DNA from: Gossypium raimondii
Taxonomy: Eukaryota; Streptophyta; Magnoliopsida; Malvales; Malvaceae
Direction of reading: 5' to 3'
Assembly: GCF_025698545.1 (NCBI RefSeq)
Contig: NC_068565.1
Coordinates: 4,030,001-4,094,000, forward strand
DNA length: 64,000 nucleotides
The notes under the pieces were generated by a model. It was not told the origin of the DNA. It was given only the letters and a program-made list of their open reading frames with translations, and ran no database searches. The translations under genes and the position numbers were made by a program. Shown here one piece after another: positions 10,665 to 24,164 of the stretch (positions are counted from its first letter, which is position 1; each line of letters starts with the position of its first letter).

Positions 10665-12344
10665 CTTGCCACTCGTACATTAAATTTATATGTTGTCTTG
10701 ACATGATAGATCACATTTATTTATTGTCCTGACATGATAACTCATACCTACTTAAACTTAGACAGAAGATCAATATGTTAATTAGACTTTAAAAAACACA
10801 AAACCAATACAAAAATTACATATGGCATCTCGATAATGACAAGAGACACTCCCTCTCTCTCTAAGCTATCTCTCTTTTTCTTCTCGAATTTCAATATTAC
10901 TAGAGAGTTCATTTCCATCATCTTTAGTCACTTATTCACTAAAAGTGAGATTTTTATTTTGCTATTAAAAGAAGTTAATGCTTGTTCGTGAAAGAGATGT
11001 AATGGCTTTATTTCTGACACCTGAGTTAGTGAGTTTGTAAATGAAGGTCAGACTTAAAATTACATGGGCATATGGTTAGGTCTGTTTTTAGTTATTTATA
11101 TATTTTTTTTAACATTAATTTTAATTCTTATCATATCTGGGTTTTTTTTTTTCCTATAGAATGCCTATAGCTATTTATAGTTTCCCCAACCATTAAATAA
11201 AAAGATAGTATATTTTAACACACTCGAACTCACGACCTTTTGCATTGAAATTCAATCGACTAATTATTTATATTTTTAAATAAAAGTATAGATGTATTGA
11301 ATTGAATTGGGTTGAGGTTAGAATGTTTTTAAAATAAAATTAAACATAGACACCGTTCAACTTCATTTTACTTACTCAAAATTTTATTTTATTATTTTAA
11401 GAAATAATAATTTTTGGTAAAAATAATAAAATAATAAATTTTATAATTTAAATTTAAATAAAATATTTTAAAATTATTTAATCCAAATTCAAATTAATCC
11501 TAACTAACCCAATTATATAAAGTCTTTATCTAAATCTAATTCAAATCACATCAAATCAAATTAATCCAAACAGATGAACACAATCGTTTAATTTCCCACC
11601 ACAACAATTTGTGGAATTTCCCATATATATATATTTTTGTAATTGTATTCAAGTTTTAGTGATGGATTTTAAATTCCTATGAATAATATATACGTAAGCA
11701 TGTTTTTCTTTTTTTCTTTTTGGAATATATTTGGTAAATATTGAAAGGTATATCTTCAAAGTTTATTCATATCTATCATTTTAAGAATATATTCCCATTG
11801 ACGTATTGGGAATAATATCAACTATTGAATTTTATTTATATAAAGTTTATTCATTGTGAGAATTCATAAAATTATTTCTACAAAGTCATATTCACATTTC
11901 AATCTTTGATTTTCCTTTTATGTTTTCAATATTTCATACAAATATATATTGTTTCTTTTTCATATATTAACCAAATATTTAGATTCACAAATCATGATCC
12001 TAAATGCAATCATCTTACCTTAATTAATCTTATCCACAATTTGTAACAAAAAGAAAACTTTATCTATTTAAATTGCAAGAATAATTTGCAAAATTTATAT
12101 ACCATAATCAAACACAAAGTAATTAATTTCTCTGTCCAAATCTTAGAAATTAGAGACATGATTAGGATTGTTGAGCAATCAAATCAAATTAAATGTCAGC
12201 CTTTATGTTAACTAAATTCGTCATTCAAATTTCTGAAAATAAAATTAAACAAATATATATATATATATATATTTTAAAAAAAATTAAAGTGTTACCGTAT
12301 TAATTAAGGGTCCTTTATTTTTTAGGGTAATTAAGGATCCTTTA
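10665..12344. other. AT-rich intergenic stretch
   Basis: It contains A/T-rich repeats, an (AT)n microsatellite near 12252-12272, and a segment at about 11290-11580 with AATTGAATTGGG words facing AACCCAATT words. That layout suggests an old inverted-repeat element with unclear ends. No gene was found. Confidence 0.4.
11165..11275 (-). repeat. Possible tRNA-derived SINE fragment
   Basis: Read on the minus strand it shows a box A-like TAGTCGATTGA followed about 30 nt later by a box B-like GAGTTCGAGTGTG. This is the polymerase III promoter layout of tRNA-derived SINEs. No 3' tail or target duplication is visible, and the match is short. Confidence 0.3.
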
Positions 12345-12525
12345 TTTATAAAGCAGTGATAGTAAAAATATAATTTTACTATTTTAATAGTTTATTTTTA
12401 TAATATTTTTAAAATAAAATAAATTTTATTATTTTTGAGAGTTTAAAATATAAAATTTTCATTACTAATTTAAAATTTTATAAATTATTAAGAGGTTTAA
12501 ATAAAAATTTCTCATTCTAAGAAAT
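12345..12525. repeat. AT-rich interior of a hAT-like MITE family (copy 1)
   Basis: It shares a recognisable order of words with the elements at 25195-25365, 33928-34143 and 57238-57476: ATTTTACTATTTTAATAG, then AAATTTTATTATTT, then TTAAAATTTTATAAATTA. The ends are not resolved here, so only the family link is claimed. Confidence 0.45.
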
Positions 12526-12873
12526 TAATACCCTGTCAACTTTTAATTTTGTAACTGATATAAAGAAAAAAAGTGAAAAAAGAAAAATAAATAATCGTTG
12601 AAAAACATATTTTATAATCATTACATTTATTAAAATTTTTAAAATTCTCATTAAACTATTAAATTTTTAAAAAAATTATTATTCAAAAATGTAATATAAA
12701 TTAACGAATTATGATATATGGGAGATATATGTAATTGTGTTTTACGAAACATCAATTTGGAGAAAAGAGTAACAAAAATAGTTGGCAAGACTTAAATTTG
12801 GATTACCGGTCGGGATCCGACAGAGGCAGAAAGGCGGCTTGGTCTCTCAAGTCAAAGACACACCCAAATATGG

Positions 12874-12942
12874 CCACGTCTACTTTCTCAAATCACAGCC
12901 TCAAAAAATATCCTCCTCACCCATTCCGCTCCCCTTATAAAA
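12874..12942 (+). promoter_or_regulatory. Core promoter of the BBX gene: ACGT element and TATA box
   Basis: A TATAAAA box lies at 12936-12942, about 200 nt before the ATG at 13144. An ACGT-core element, CCACGTC, lies at 12874-12880, some 55 bp upstream of the TATA box. ACGT-core sites bind bZIP factors such as HY5. BBX22/LZF1 is known to be light-regulated through HY5 in Arabidopsis, so the site fits the gene, but binding here is inference. Confidence 0.5.
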
Positions 12943-13143
12943 TCCTACCATTTCCAATGCCCCCAAAATTTATTTTTTATTTTCAATAATATAAATAATA
13001 GTCGTAAAGTAAAAAAGGGAATCAGTTCGTTTGGCTTCGCCTGCTTTTACCCCTCCTGCCTTAAACCATACATAAACCCCTTTCTATTTCTTCAAAGAGA
13101 AATTTTGAATTTTCTTTTTCTTTTAGAGGTAGAGAACAGAGAG

Positions 13144-15847
13144 ATGAGGATTCAGTGCAACGTATGCGAGGCGGCGGAGGCCAAGGTGCTGTGCTGCGCG
13201 GATGAGGCGGCGCTGTGTTGGGCGTGCGACGAGAAAATCCATGCTGCCAATAAGTTGGCTAGCAAGCACCAGCGTGTCCCGCTATCTTCGTCTTCTTCAC
13301 AGATGCCTAAATGTGACATTTGTCAGGTATTCCCCCAAAAAAAGTTTGAAACTTTTTTCTGGGTTCACTGGTTATGTTTGTTTTAGAAGTTAGAACTTGT
13401 AAGTTTAAGGTAAGGTGGAATTTGGGTTTAATTTGAAATTTCGGTTGGAGTTGCTTTAATAGTTTCTGTGAGAGACATGATATTTTAAATTTTGGGGAAC
13501 CTTTTGTAGTTTATATTTTAGGATCTTAACTTTGATCTGTTTTTTTCCAAAATTTTGTTTTTGTTTTGTTTTTTTTTACTAAGGAATGGGGTTCTATTTC
13601 GTTTGCTGTATTTTTTAATTTTATTTTCTATTTTTGTTGAATAAAAAATGAGTGAATGATTAAATGTAATGTTTTTGTGTGTGTAAAAGTAAAATAATTT
13701 ATTTAATTTTTTTTACTAAAGTTTCCGGTGTTACTATTGGTTCATAAGAACCAGCCTTTAATTTTGTTGTAGGAAAGAGTATGAGATGATGACTTACGCA
13801 AAACTTGGAGCCTTTTAACGCAACTTAATTACCAATGTAGTTTATTTAAAGTTATTGTCTCCGTAACCAAGATGTAGGAGGGTGGGGATAGGGATGATGT
13901 TGTTAGAATTGTTGCTTCTTTTATGGAAACTGATGTAGTATGTGATTTATGAAATTGAAATATTGTTTTAACCATATCTGACTCAGTGAATTGCTTCAAG
14001 CATATCATTAATTCAGTTAGATGGTTGGCAGAGAAATAATGGCTGAAGTTAACTCATTTTTTCAAGCTTTCTAAGCATGTGCAATATGTCAATATGTTGG
14101 TACAGCGGCAGTTCATTGCTAAAACGTCTTTCACAAGAAAGCTTTTCTAAATTATCCCATGTCAGACGTCTAGAAGCTATCTCTAGCATTTTGCTTGTGC
14201 TTTTGATCATATCTAGACTCCTGTGGAGGCTGGAGTTTCGAACTGCCTGAATTTGTGGCTTAGTTGTCATATTGTAGTAAATTTTTTTTTTTTTTTGAAT
14301 AAGCGTTCCTTATGACAATCAACCAGTTCTGACATATCAACCTTTCTTGATAGGAAGCATCTGGGTTTTTCTTTTGTTTGCAAGATCGAGCTTTACTCTG
14401 TCGAAAGTGCGATGTTGCTATACATACAGCAAATCCTTACGTGTCTAGTCATCAGAGATTTCTTCTTACTGGAGTAAAAGTTGGTCTTGAAACAACTGAC
14501 CCTGGTGCATCTTCTTCCGATGTCAAATCTCCTTCTAGTGAAAAGACTTCAGAAACTAAAACTAATTCTACATCTAGAAGGGCGGCTCCTATGGCATTCA
14601 CTGGTGGATATAATGAGGTTCTACCATCAAATCTTGGAGATGTGAACAATGAGCTGACGAAAGTAACATACGCTGGAGGTTCTACAGCTGGAAGCATTCA
14701 GTCATGGCAAATGGATGATATATTTGGGTTAACTGACTTTAATCAAAGCTATGGTTACATGGATGATGGGTCATCTAAGGTACGCTTATAGTTGTAGATT
14801 TTATACTAAGTTTAATATTGGTCTCATGTAGAGTGGAGGCTACCCACCTTGTTTCTAGTAATATTTGCGTGCGTGCCTTTCCTGAAAGTGTACTAAGGTC
14901 CTTTTAGTAAGGTGCTATCTTTCTCGAAGACACATGCTAAATGAGCGAGTGAATTATACCTGCATGCGCACACCTGTTGCCTCTGTTTATGTGTGTGCAT
15001 GTATAGATGCAGCTTTTGCAGTGATTGTCATGTCTTGAAGTAAAAAAAAAAAAAGTACAAAGAGGCTTCAGTCCTTCCAAAGGCATATAAACCACGAGGA
15101 GGATCTCAAGCTCATGTTGACTGCCCAAGAATTCCACTTTGCGGTATGACTTTATCGTAACCATTTTTGGGAGAGCTAGATGTTGGTTGCTGCTGTATTG
15201 AATAGAATTATAGGTTGGATTATTTAGTTCAGCTACCGTGGTCCTTCAAAAAATCAGTTGGAACCCGACACAGATTAATAGCTAAGCTTTAATATATTGG
15301 TCATGCAGTCAACTATTCTATTCCACTCTGTGTTTTAATTTTGAAGTCAACTATTTCAAGTTGACCTGTTAGTTTGTCATGTGCGGTTACTGGGTCTTAG
15401 TTCTTTATTAGGTCATATTATACTATTTTGTAGCTCAGCTAGTAAATTAAACTAGACAGTGTGGTCTTGTGTCTTCTATTGCTCCATTAGTTCTATAGAT
15501 CTTTGAAAGGTCTGGTTAATGCAACTAATAGTTCTGTCTGGATTATTTTTGTTGGATTCTTCCAGGCTGATAGTGGCAAGCGTGGAGATTCTGACAGCTC
15601 ATCAATCTTGAGATCTGCTGATGACGAGGTAGATGATGATGAGCGCTTGGGTCAGGTGCCAGACTCCTCATGGGCTGTACCACAACTGCCTTCACCTCCA
15701 ACAGCCTCAGGGCTGTATTGGCCAAACGATTCTCGCGATCAATGTGATAGTGTGGTTTTTGTTCCTGACATATGCTGCTCAGTTATGAAAAACCCCTTCA
15801 ATTCATGGCGTAGTGGCTCCAACCGAAAACGCCGGCGACACATTTAG
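13144..15847 (+). CDS. BBX22: Double B-box zinc finger protein, BBX22/LZF1-type, 296 aa
   Basis: This is a light-signalling transcription regulator that acts with HY5 and is targeted by COP1. The three exons are 13144-13326, 14354-14779 and 15566-15847, all joined in phase 0. B-box 1 covers residues 5-42 (C5, C8, D20, C25, C28, H33, H42) and B-box 2 covers 57-94, with the first intron cutting inside the second box. After a variable middle, conserved blocks follow. SIQSWQMDDIFGLTDFNQSY comes near residue 185. GDSDSSSILRSADD follows. SWAVPQLPSPPTASGLYWP near residue 240 is the VP motif that COP1 recognises. The C-terminus is basic (RKRRRH). Lacking a CCT domain, it belongs to the two-B-box group (BBX18-25). 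The block order matches BBX22 best; a BBX22-like paralogue is possible. All zinc ligands are present and the frame is intact. Confidence 0.92.
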
Positions 15848-17109
15848 AATCATCCGCTGAAGTTTAAAATGCACAAGTTTTTCGGATCCACCTTCTCAGG
15901 AGTGCTTTTAGCCTATTATATTAAGTAGGTCACCATCTTTCCAAGTACTGGCTTGAGCTACTTGCTTCCAGTTTAGGCTAAGCCACTTTTCCTCTTATGT
16001 AGAATCATTTTCATTCTGCAGTTAATATTTTGGTTGATAACGTAAAAACCAGAATAAAAAAGGTCACCAGATGAAAAAAGCTTGTTTATGGAAGGAGTTA
16101 GTGTCGTTTCTATTAACAGCTTGTATTTCTTCATGATTCACAGTGTACCCTGATCAACATATTTATCTGTCTTCTAGACTTCGAAACAGCTAGTGGTTTG
16201 ATTTTCCATTATTTTCTGTGATCTTGGCCACAATCAGTTCATATTTGTATCAATGTGATGTTTTCAAGGGAAAAATGTATGCTATTGAAGAAGCTTCCAT
16301 TTCTGCAAACCTTATGCAAAGATCTGTATGATGTGGATTTGAAAGATGAAGCCAATTTAGTTACAACAGGATTAGAGGACAAGTAGTATCTTGGCAGCCG
16401 ATCGGACCAAAGCAGAGTCAGACGTCAGAAGAGTCACGAGGCTTGAAACTTGGTTTCTTAGAAAGTGTGTTTTTTTTTTAAAGACAAGAACTGCTTCAGC
16501 TCAGGTTGCATGTGAACTCTCTTGCTTTCATTTCAACCCTTTAAAACTCTACTGGAAATATCTATTCAAAATTAATGATCCGAAGCCACTTCATGCACAA
16601 GATAAGGGATTGTAGATGTTTAAGATTCAATTTCAGATTTTATGGATGCCACTTAAAATTTATAGCATAAGATTTTACTCAAAATATTAGTTGCAGCTGG
16701 CAACAGGTGGGGGGAAATGGTCCCTTGTATTTTGTAGTATACAAGAAACCAAGGATTGTTGTGATTGTGATTTGTGACAGAGAATGTAATGATTGAGAAA
16801 TTGATTGAGACTACTTTAGCTGGCAATAGAATAAAAATTTGATACTCTTAATTACAGGAACCCTCTTGTAATTGATTATAATTGTAATGCAGCATGATAA
16901 CAAAAAACATGAAATTATTGATTCTTAAACTATACAATCATCAAGCAAAGCAGATTTGGTTCAATCTACCAAAATAGTTGAAAAATATTTATCTCTCTCT
17001 AGGTTAAAACCATCCACAAAAAAACCTTTACAGGGCTGGAAAATCTACTCGTAACTTCGAAACTGTACTGGATATGATGGGGTTCTGTAATTTTTGCTTG
17101 TTACCTTGT
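15848..17109. other. Convergent intergenic region between BBX and MSL genes
   Basis: The two genes point towards each other across this stretch. Its left part should be BBX 3' UTR and its right part MSL 3' UTR. A short open frame at 16391-16615 has no motif. No repeat is recognisable. Confidence 0.45.
16053..16058 (+). terminator. Possible poly(A) signal of the BBX gene
   Basis: An AATAAA lies about 205 nt after the BBX stop codon in the gene's orientation. This is a reasonable distance, but it was assigned by position and sequence only. Confidence 0.4.
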
Positions 17110-20100
17110 TTAGCTGTTAGGTACTGTCCAGTTAGGAGGAAGGTGGTCGGATGTCACGGTAGGCATGCTACAGACGTTGATGTCGATGGGATATAAGCGA
17201 TATTTAATATCTAAGTCGTTGAAAATCTTAACCATCTCTTCGACCAAGAGAGCTCTTCTTGCCCACCTCTCTCCCATGTCTTGGTGGTTCATTTTATGTT
17301 GGAGCCATATTGCTATCCTTACTCTATTCAACTCTTCGAGTTCCTTGAATATTACCATTGGAGTTGGACACCAGTGGTCGCTCTTGTGCTCGATGTAACT
17401 GCACCAAGAAAATGATCCATTTAATCAGACATGTTTGACAAATATTTCATTAATAATACACTATAAAGTGCCACACATAAACAATAAAGACTCGTAAACA
17501 AAGGAGAAGTGAGGTAAACGATTGCATCTTTTTTTACTCACCTCAATATCCTCTGCTTCATCAGACCAATCTTATCTGCAGGAGTTTTTACGTGGATACA
17601 GAATTCAACTGCATCACCCATATCCGGGCTACGGTAATAGTTATGTATTGCCTTCGTAGCCAGGACACTGTTCGGGATCATGATCTTCTGGTTGTCATAT
17701 CTTAGGAAAATCGTAGTTAAGATGTTCATTTCCTCCACAACCATCTGAGAGCCCCAAGAATTTAAAAGAATGATTCAATAAACAAAATTCATGTGATCAC
17801 TAAGATAAAAAGAGGAAAAAGAAGTTCATACGCCTATTTACGTACCTGAATTCCATCAATTTCACACCTGTCCCCTACATCAAATGGGTGCATAACGAAC
17901 AAGAATATAATGGCTTCGAATACCGTCTTGCAGGTGTTTCCGAATACGAATGCAACAACAAGCAGTTGAGAGCTAATGAAAACAAGAACTTTGCTGGTGG
18001 CAATTTCGAGTATGAGGAGCCAAATAACCACAATGATGATGCCAACTATGATATCCACAATATGATGAAGTCTGTTGACTGCCGTTTTAGTATCATTCAA
18101 CGTGAAGGCAAGTGCCCTTCGTTCTCTAAAAGCATTGACCTAAGAGATTGAAGCATCATCACACCATTGCATACATACAAACGGTAAATCTTAAATTTAT
18201 GAATGCAACTTCTATTTTAGTGATTCTGTTCGATGGAAGGAAAAGGGGGAACAAGGCCTTGTTTTAGACGGTAAAAGCATATACTAACAATGTGCACATG
18301 CAAACGACGGATAATATTTATGCAGAAGAGAAATGTTAGAAGTAAATTATATGCCAAAGCATGTTGCATGTATTCTTACCACCCAATTCTTGAGGGATTT
18401 CTTGCTAATTCTCCTGCTTTCAAGTGCATCTTCAAAGAGACTCATAGTCTTCAAAGCCTCATCTTCTTGAAGAAAACGTCCGATGTCCTCCAAGTAGATA
18501 AACCTGAGAAGACGATTATTAGCAACAAGATAAGGATAAAAAAACCTCTTAGGAATGATAGACCTACTTGGATCCCGGCTTAGCAACATTCTGGAAGATT
18601 TTTCTTGCTGCAACTTTCGCCTCACGTTCATTACTAATGTTTGTTCCAGCTTCATCGTCATGAGTCGAATCTTGTATTTGCTCATCTAAAGTGGAAAGAG
18701 CTCCATGGCGGACTATATTCATCAACCTTTTCATGTTCCAAGCAGAGACATTTTTATGATTCAATTTGTGCAAACGGTCAATTGTTATCCCCATATCATC
18801 CTTCTCTCCCTTCTCGGAAGAAAGCACACGCGAAAGCCTTGGACTTTTTCCTCGAGGACTTTTAAGGATCCGTCCACTCCCTATCGTTCTCGCAGAAAGG
18901 GGTGACGAAGTGGTGGACGGCTTGAGCCCTGGAGGAACCTTAGCACCAGCATTTTGTAGGTTCATAACTTCCTTCGCAAGCCTCTCCTCCTCCTCCTCTG
19001 CTCTTTGAATTTCGATAAACGGCGGACCAGAAAGAGACTCGATTACATATTGATTGAACAATGACTCCTGGATTCTATCAAAATAAGTACTAACATGAAA
19101 AGAAGATGCCAAAACCTTCACCAAAAGGGTCTTCACTAACCACAACATTACGCCAACCACAAGACAAACCAAAACTCTAGTCACATATTTAAGAAATTTA
19201 CTCTTAGTTTCCCTCTGAACTTTCTTATCAAGCAAGTAATGCCAAGCAATCAAAACCAGTCCCAGCCATAAACAATTCTGAACAGCTTTCCTCACTCCAT
19301 ATACAAAATACAATACTCTTTTTCTCAAAAGAAAATTCCTCTCAATGAAAAACACAACTATCCTTATAATCCACCCTGAAACTAATCTACCACATATTAA
19401 AACTAAAACCAAAACTTCCCATTTCCATAACATAAGATCCCATAAACGTTTCTCTCTTAAATAATGAATTGTAAGACTACAAATTAAACAAGCAATAATC
19501 ACAATCAAACTTAACCATTCAAGCAAAACCCAAATACTTAACTTATCTTTCTTATACTCATCAGGCAAATCCTCTTCAAGCCATGGATCATCCTCTTCTT
19601 CTTCCATGGTTTTCCCTAGAAACCCAGATCTCCTTCCTGACTTCCCAGTGCCAGCTCTAGCTGACCTTGGCTCACCTTTTTCAGGTGTAGGAGGGTCTAT
19701 CAACCTGGACTTTGTCTTGGTGACTAACAAGTTTGACTTTCTCTTAAAAGAACCACCTTCACTTCTTGTAAATGATGAATTTGAACTGCACTTTACAACC
19801 CCATCACTCTCTTCTTTCAATTGTGACCCTTTACTTTGTCTTCTTCTTAAAGGGTTGTTTTCAAAGGACACTCTTGGAAAGGTAGTTGCTGAAGGGGAAG
19901 GTGATTCAGCAACTGTAGGCAATGAACCGCCGTGATCGGGTGGTTGTTGTTGAAGTTCATCCATTTCCAAATCCATATCCAAGGAAATCTCACCTGAAGC
20001 TTTTTGCTTATGCAAGAACTGACCAATCAACTTCGATGGTGGATCTTCCATGGCACCTTGTTTGCTTTGCATGAAATCAAAACCTTCACTTCTATTACTA

Positions 20101-20315
20101 CTACTACCACTGCTACTGCTGTTCATGTCAACAATCTCTTTCTTCCAGTCGCTGCTGATTTTCCCACTGTCTTGCAAAAAATCATAGCTTGATTCTCTCC
20201 AAAACTTACCTCCACCACCACTGACGATATCCGAAGCAGCAGCAATACTGCCTTTGTTGCTTCCATCATCAACCTTCACGATGGTTTCTTTCCGGTCAGC
20301 CGTTTCAACGGTCAT
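17110..20315 (-). CDS. MSL6: MscS-like mechanosensitive ion channel, MSL6/MSL10 class, 885 aa
   Basis: This is a plasma-membrane channel that opens under membrane tension. The five exons on the minus strand are 20315-18568, 18503-18380, 18139-17846, 17744-17542 and 17398-17110; phases agree at every junction. Residues 1-250 form the long soluble, Ser/acidic N-terminus typical of the class. Hydrophobic segments lie near 260-286, 298-322, 345-363, 378-400, 651-669 and 675-712. The last runs into the MscS pore and beta domain (FVMHPFDVGDRCEIDGIQ, then VVEEMNILTTIFLRYDNQK). The family block FHVSTYFDRIQESLF sits near 406. The cytoplasmic loop holds DRLHKLNHKN-type and ARKIFQNVAKPG blocks. The C-terminus (YRLYPIDINV, LPPNW) resembles Arabidopsis MSL6 more than MSL10. 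The frame is intact and the length is usual. Confidence 0.93.
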
Positions 20316-21207
20316 GGCCGTTTTACCTTCCTAATCTTAATCCAATATAGCCAGAAACAGAATCATTTAAGAAAGAAAAAAAAGAAAACTGGTTTTAAAA
20401 GTATAAGAACAATGAAATAGTCTGAACTAAAGAAAAAACGCAAACTTTTTCCTTCAGGTGGTGCAAAGACGAGGAGAATGTGGAGTTTGGTTCCTCGGAA
20501 AATGAAAGAAAATCAAACTTTTTTTTCCTCTTTTTCCTCTCCTGACGCGTGAAAGAGCGGAAAAGATAATTGATTGAATTGGATCTTTGATCAGAGAGAA
20601 AAAGGAAGAAAGAGAGTTAATTGGAAGAAGAAGAAGTAAGAGAACAAGTGGCAAAGAGAATATTAAAACAACGGTTTTTAGTGTTGCATGGTCTACTTTC
20701 TTACTTCTAAACTATAGATCTCATTTGACCTTAATATTTCCCCTATATTACACTATTGACATTGATTTTTTAATGATTATTATTTAAAATCAATCCCAAA
20801 AAAAAAGTTAAAAAAAGTATAAGGTAGAACTTTCTAAAGTTAGTGGATACTAGATTGTAGGACTGCATGATTCTTAACTCTTTTTTCCTTTTTTTTGGGA
20901 ATTATGGATTTTTTAAGAGTTGCTTTTTTTTCCGTGGAAAATGGGGATTCATCCACCACTTTTGGTTAAACAAATTTAATGTACTTGTTATAGTTTTTAA
21001 TAATTTAAATATCTTTACCTTTTATGATTCTTTATAATTACTCTTTTAATAATGTCGTACTTAGGATTTAAGCATGAATTTTTTCTTTATATATGTAATA
21101 TATTTGACAAATTAAGAATTATTGAATGTAACAATAGCGTGGTTTTTTAATAATATAAAATAAAACTTATTTATTCCAATAATATGTGTTTTAAATTATT
21201 TAATGAT
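20316..21207. other. MSL 5' flank
   Basis: This is upstream of the MSL start codon on the minus strand. The stretch 20380-20680 is purine-rich on the plus strand (pyrimidine-rich in the sense of the gene), as in many plant 5' UTRs. No convincing TATA box was picked. The rest is AT-rich without features. Confidence 0.4.
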
Positions 21208-21515
21208 ATTTTATAGACCCTTTCTACCATATTATCTATGGTCCCTTTTAAGTATTTAATGATATTTTAAAAACTTTTTCATGTCATTAACAAATAATTT
21301 TGATTTTCTTTTATCCTGTACGTTGAACTTTAAACCTCAAACTCAAATTCTAAACCTTGAACCCTGAACAACTTGAATTTAAAGTTCAAGGTTTGGGATT
21401 CAGGATTTAGAATAAAAAATTACCAAATTTATGTGTAAATGACATAAAAAATTACTACAATATTATTAAATAATTAAAAATAATCATGGATGATGTAGTA
21501 AAAAGTCTATAAAAT
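21208..21515. mobile_element. Foldback MITE, about 308 bp
   Basis: The two ends are inverted copies: ATTTTATAGAC at 21208 and GTCTATAAAAT ending at 21515. Pairing continues inward through TATTTAATGATATT and AATATTATTAAATA to a centre where TTTAAACCTCAAACTC faces AACTTTAAATTCAAGTT-like sequence. It has no coding content. The target duplication was not fixed with confidence. Confidence 0.6.
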
Positions 21516-23236
21516 TATTTTGTTAATGCGATCAATTTTGTAACATCAAATTATCGTTTGAAAGGAATATTTGATTTGTTTTTCCCCACCAAATTGCCAC
21601 ATGAAATGGTGATTAAAGATGTCAGACATCAATATGATAGAATAGAAAATCTTTATCATCTCAGATCTCGTTATTTCATGTGATAATTTGACCGAAAAAT
21701 CGATACAATTTAGTAAATAAATTTACCAAACCATTTAGTTACAGTCGTAGATGGTTTGGTAAATAATCTAGAATCATATTAATTTTGTAATTAATAATTT
21801 CATCATATTTTAATAGAAAAGCCCAATACCGTACTGCCCATGGATTCATTGATTTCTTCACATGAATCAAAAGAAAATATAATTCACACACAAACAACTT
21901 TTGTCATTTATTCATAATATTTTCTTTGTGTTTATATATGTCAAAAATACAATAATCATGCGAGAAAAAATTATTTTAAAACTTATAATTATGAAAAACA
22001 ACCAAGATTTAAAAGTTTTACATCATGGACAAGTATTCATTATTTTGGCTTAGAAAAGAAGAAAAACAAATTAAAGCATATTGTATTCTTATTTCCTACT
22101 TTTGGTGAAAATACATTCATTAAATAGATTGAATAATATATGCTATAGGTTAATTATTAATCATGTCAAATTTCTTTTGTTAAAATTGATTATTTAGTTC
22201 TCAACTTTTATATAAAATTATGGTTAAATTGAAAGATTTAAAATTTGGGTGATAAAAAGAAAAGTTAAAGCATATCCAAGTAACTTACAATCTAGTTTAC
22301 CTTTTTTTTTTTTGATTTAACTAATGATTGGTTTATCAAAATAAAAAAAAAATTGTAGAAATTGTTTTGGTCCACCATCCCATTGAATAAAAAACTCATA
22401 AAAAGGGCAATTAAGGGACCAGCGGGTGACACAATTTAACTGCTTCACTCACACCCAATCCCTTATCCCCGCGCTTTTTATAATGACGAAATTAGAAAGA
22501 CCGACGTGGCAAGATGTTATTGGCTGTGATATTACTAACCGGGTGCGGCGGGTCGGGGGAAAGTGTAAAATTGAAAAGAAAAAAAAGAATGATGACTGAA
22601 GAAGAGGATGAAGACAAACGGCACGCACGAAAGGAATTATGGGCCGAGGGAATAAATGTATTCTCCATTTTACTTTTTATGAAATAAATATTGGTTTAAA
22701 AAAAAGGAATTTAAGTACTAAAAGACTCCTAAATGGTAAAGTTGTTTTAAATTTAAAAAAATTAATATTCATATATTTCGATATTTAAATTTTTGTTTCA
22801 ATTTAAGTTTTAAGTTTGCTTTTAATATTTAATTTGATACCTAATCAAATGACATCATTTGATATAATGAATGTTTTGAGATGTGTTCTAGTAAAATTAA
22901 CATAGGTACTTAATCGACCTAAAAAGTAATTTACTTACCAATTCAAGTGCTTAATTGAGACAACAAAAATAAAGCTCAATTATCAAATTGAAAAAAAAGA
23001 AACTCAATATTAAAGTCAAGTTTAAGTATTAAATTGGTAAAAATAGTTCATGTGCTAAATTAAATATTAAACTCAAACTCAAGTATCAAATGATATATTA
23101 GTCTAACCTAAAAATATCTGTGGATTTGATAGTTGGATATTATTAGAGTTTAATACTTTAATTGTTGAAACTAAAAATTTTACAATTGATAGGCTTTGAT
23201 ATTACAACAAATTCTGTATAAATTATATATGAATTC
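21516..23236. other. AT-rich intergenic stretch
   Basis: No gene is visible. The segment 22800-23110 has AATTAAGTACTTGAATTGG-like words on both strands and may be another eroded inverted-repeat element. A GC-richer patch at 22440-22560 (TGACACAATT, GACGTGGC, GGGTGCGGCGGGTC) looks like ordinary promoter-like sequence with no gene next to it. Confidence 0.35.
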
Positions 23237-24164
23237 TGTATAATTATTTTGATAATATAATTTATAATTGTAATTTGTACTAATAACCTAAACAATTAAC
23301 ATCTCCCCAACAATTTTACCATTTGTATCCTCTTTTGGAATAATAAGAATTGAGAGAAAACAAAATTTGTATGAACAATGTTCATTATTATGACCTTGTT
23401 GGCTAAATTAGTTGTAATATCAACTGGAAGAGTAAAATTATTAAAAATTAAATTAAAATCACAAAAATAAAATAAAAATAATTCAAGCTTTTTAAATATT
23501 CGATGAATACCCAATTATTACAACATAATCATTTATTTAAAAATTATTTTGTACTTTTTTTAAAATGCTAAAATGCCTTGAATCATCTCAAATTGATCTG
23601 TTTTTAGTGTCTAAAATATTTAAAACTTATTAAATTTAAATAAAAAATCATACCTAAATTCAATTCGAATTGAATAGGCTTAGAAATAAGTTACGTAAAT
23701 GAAGCTACCTCTTTGATCCCTTTATCCTATTCCTTCCACTTTTTACAAATTCTATATTCATGTGATAGGTATATGCCTTTTATTTATTTAGTTTAAATTC
23801 TTGTTAGTGTATGAGATATTTTCACATTTTTTATATAAAAAGAACAACAGTGATATAGAAAAGTTAGTTTAGTGACTTTTTTCTCTGTAATTTAAGAAAT
23901 AAGAAAATTACTGTCGATAAAGCTTTACCTAATGGATATTATAAGGAAGATCGAGACTTTATTTGCAAATTGTGTCTATTGTTTTTAATAATTGTGAAAA
24001 TTGCAATCAAAATCGATCCACTAAAAATTCAATAATAATTAAATCAATGTAAAATTCAACAATAAAGGGAATAATTAGAATCTATATGAACAATGAAGAA
24101 AAAATTCAACACGTAACAAGAGTTGCATCTAATGTTTCGATTACGTTCGAAGACTGCCACCGCC

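Noticed and set aside
11165-11275. A second tRNA gene on the minus strand
   Set aside because: Only the promoter-like boxes match; no tRNA fold is possible.
13202-13393. A separate small protein overlapping BBX exon 1
   Set aside because: It is a second frame over a strongly conserved B-box exon, made possible by GC-rich codons.
16391-16615. A small gene between BBX and MSL
   Set aside because: 74 codons with no motif, located in the expected 3' UTR or intergenic space.
22800-23110. Another foldback MITE
   Set aside because: Inverted words are visible, but I could not pair the arms over a convincing length or find ends.
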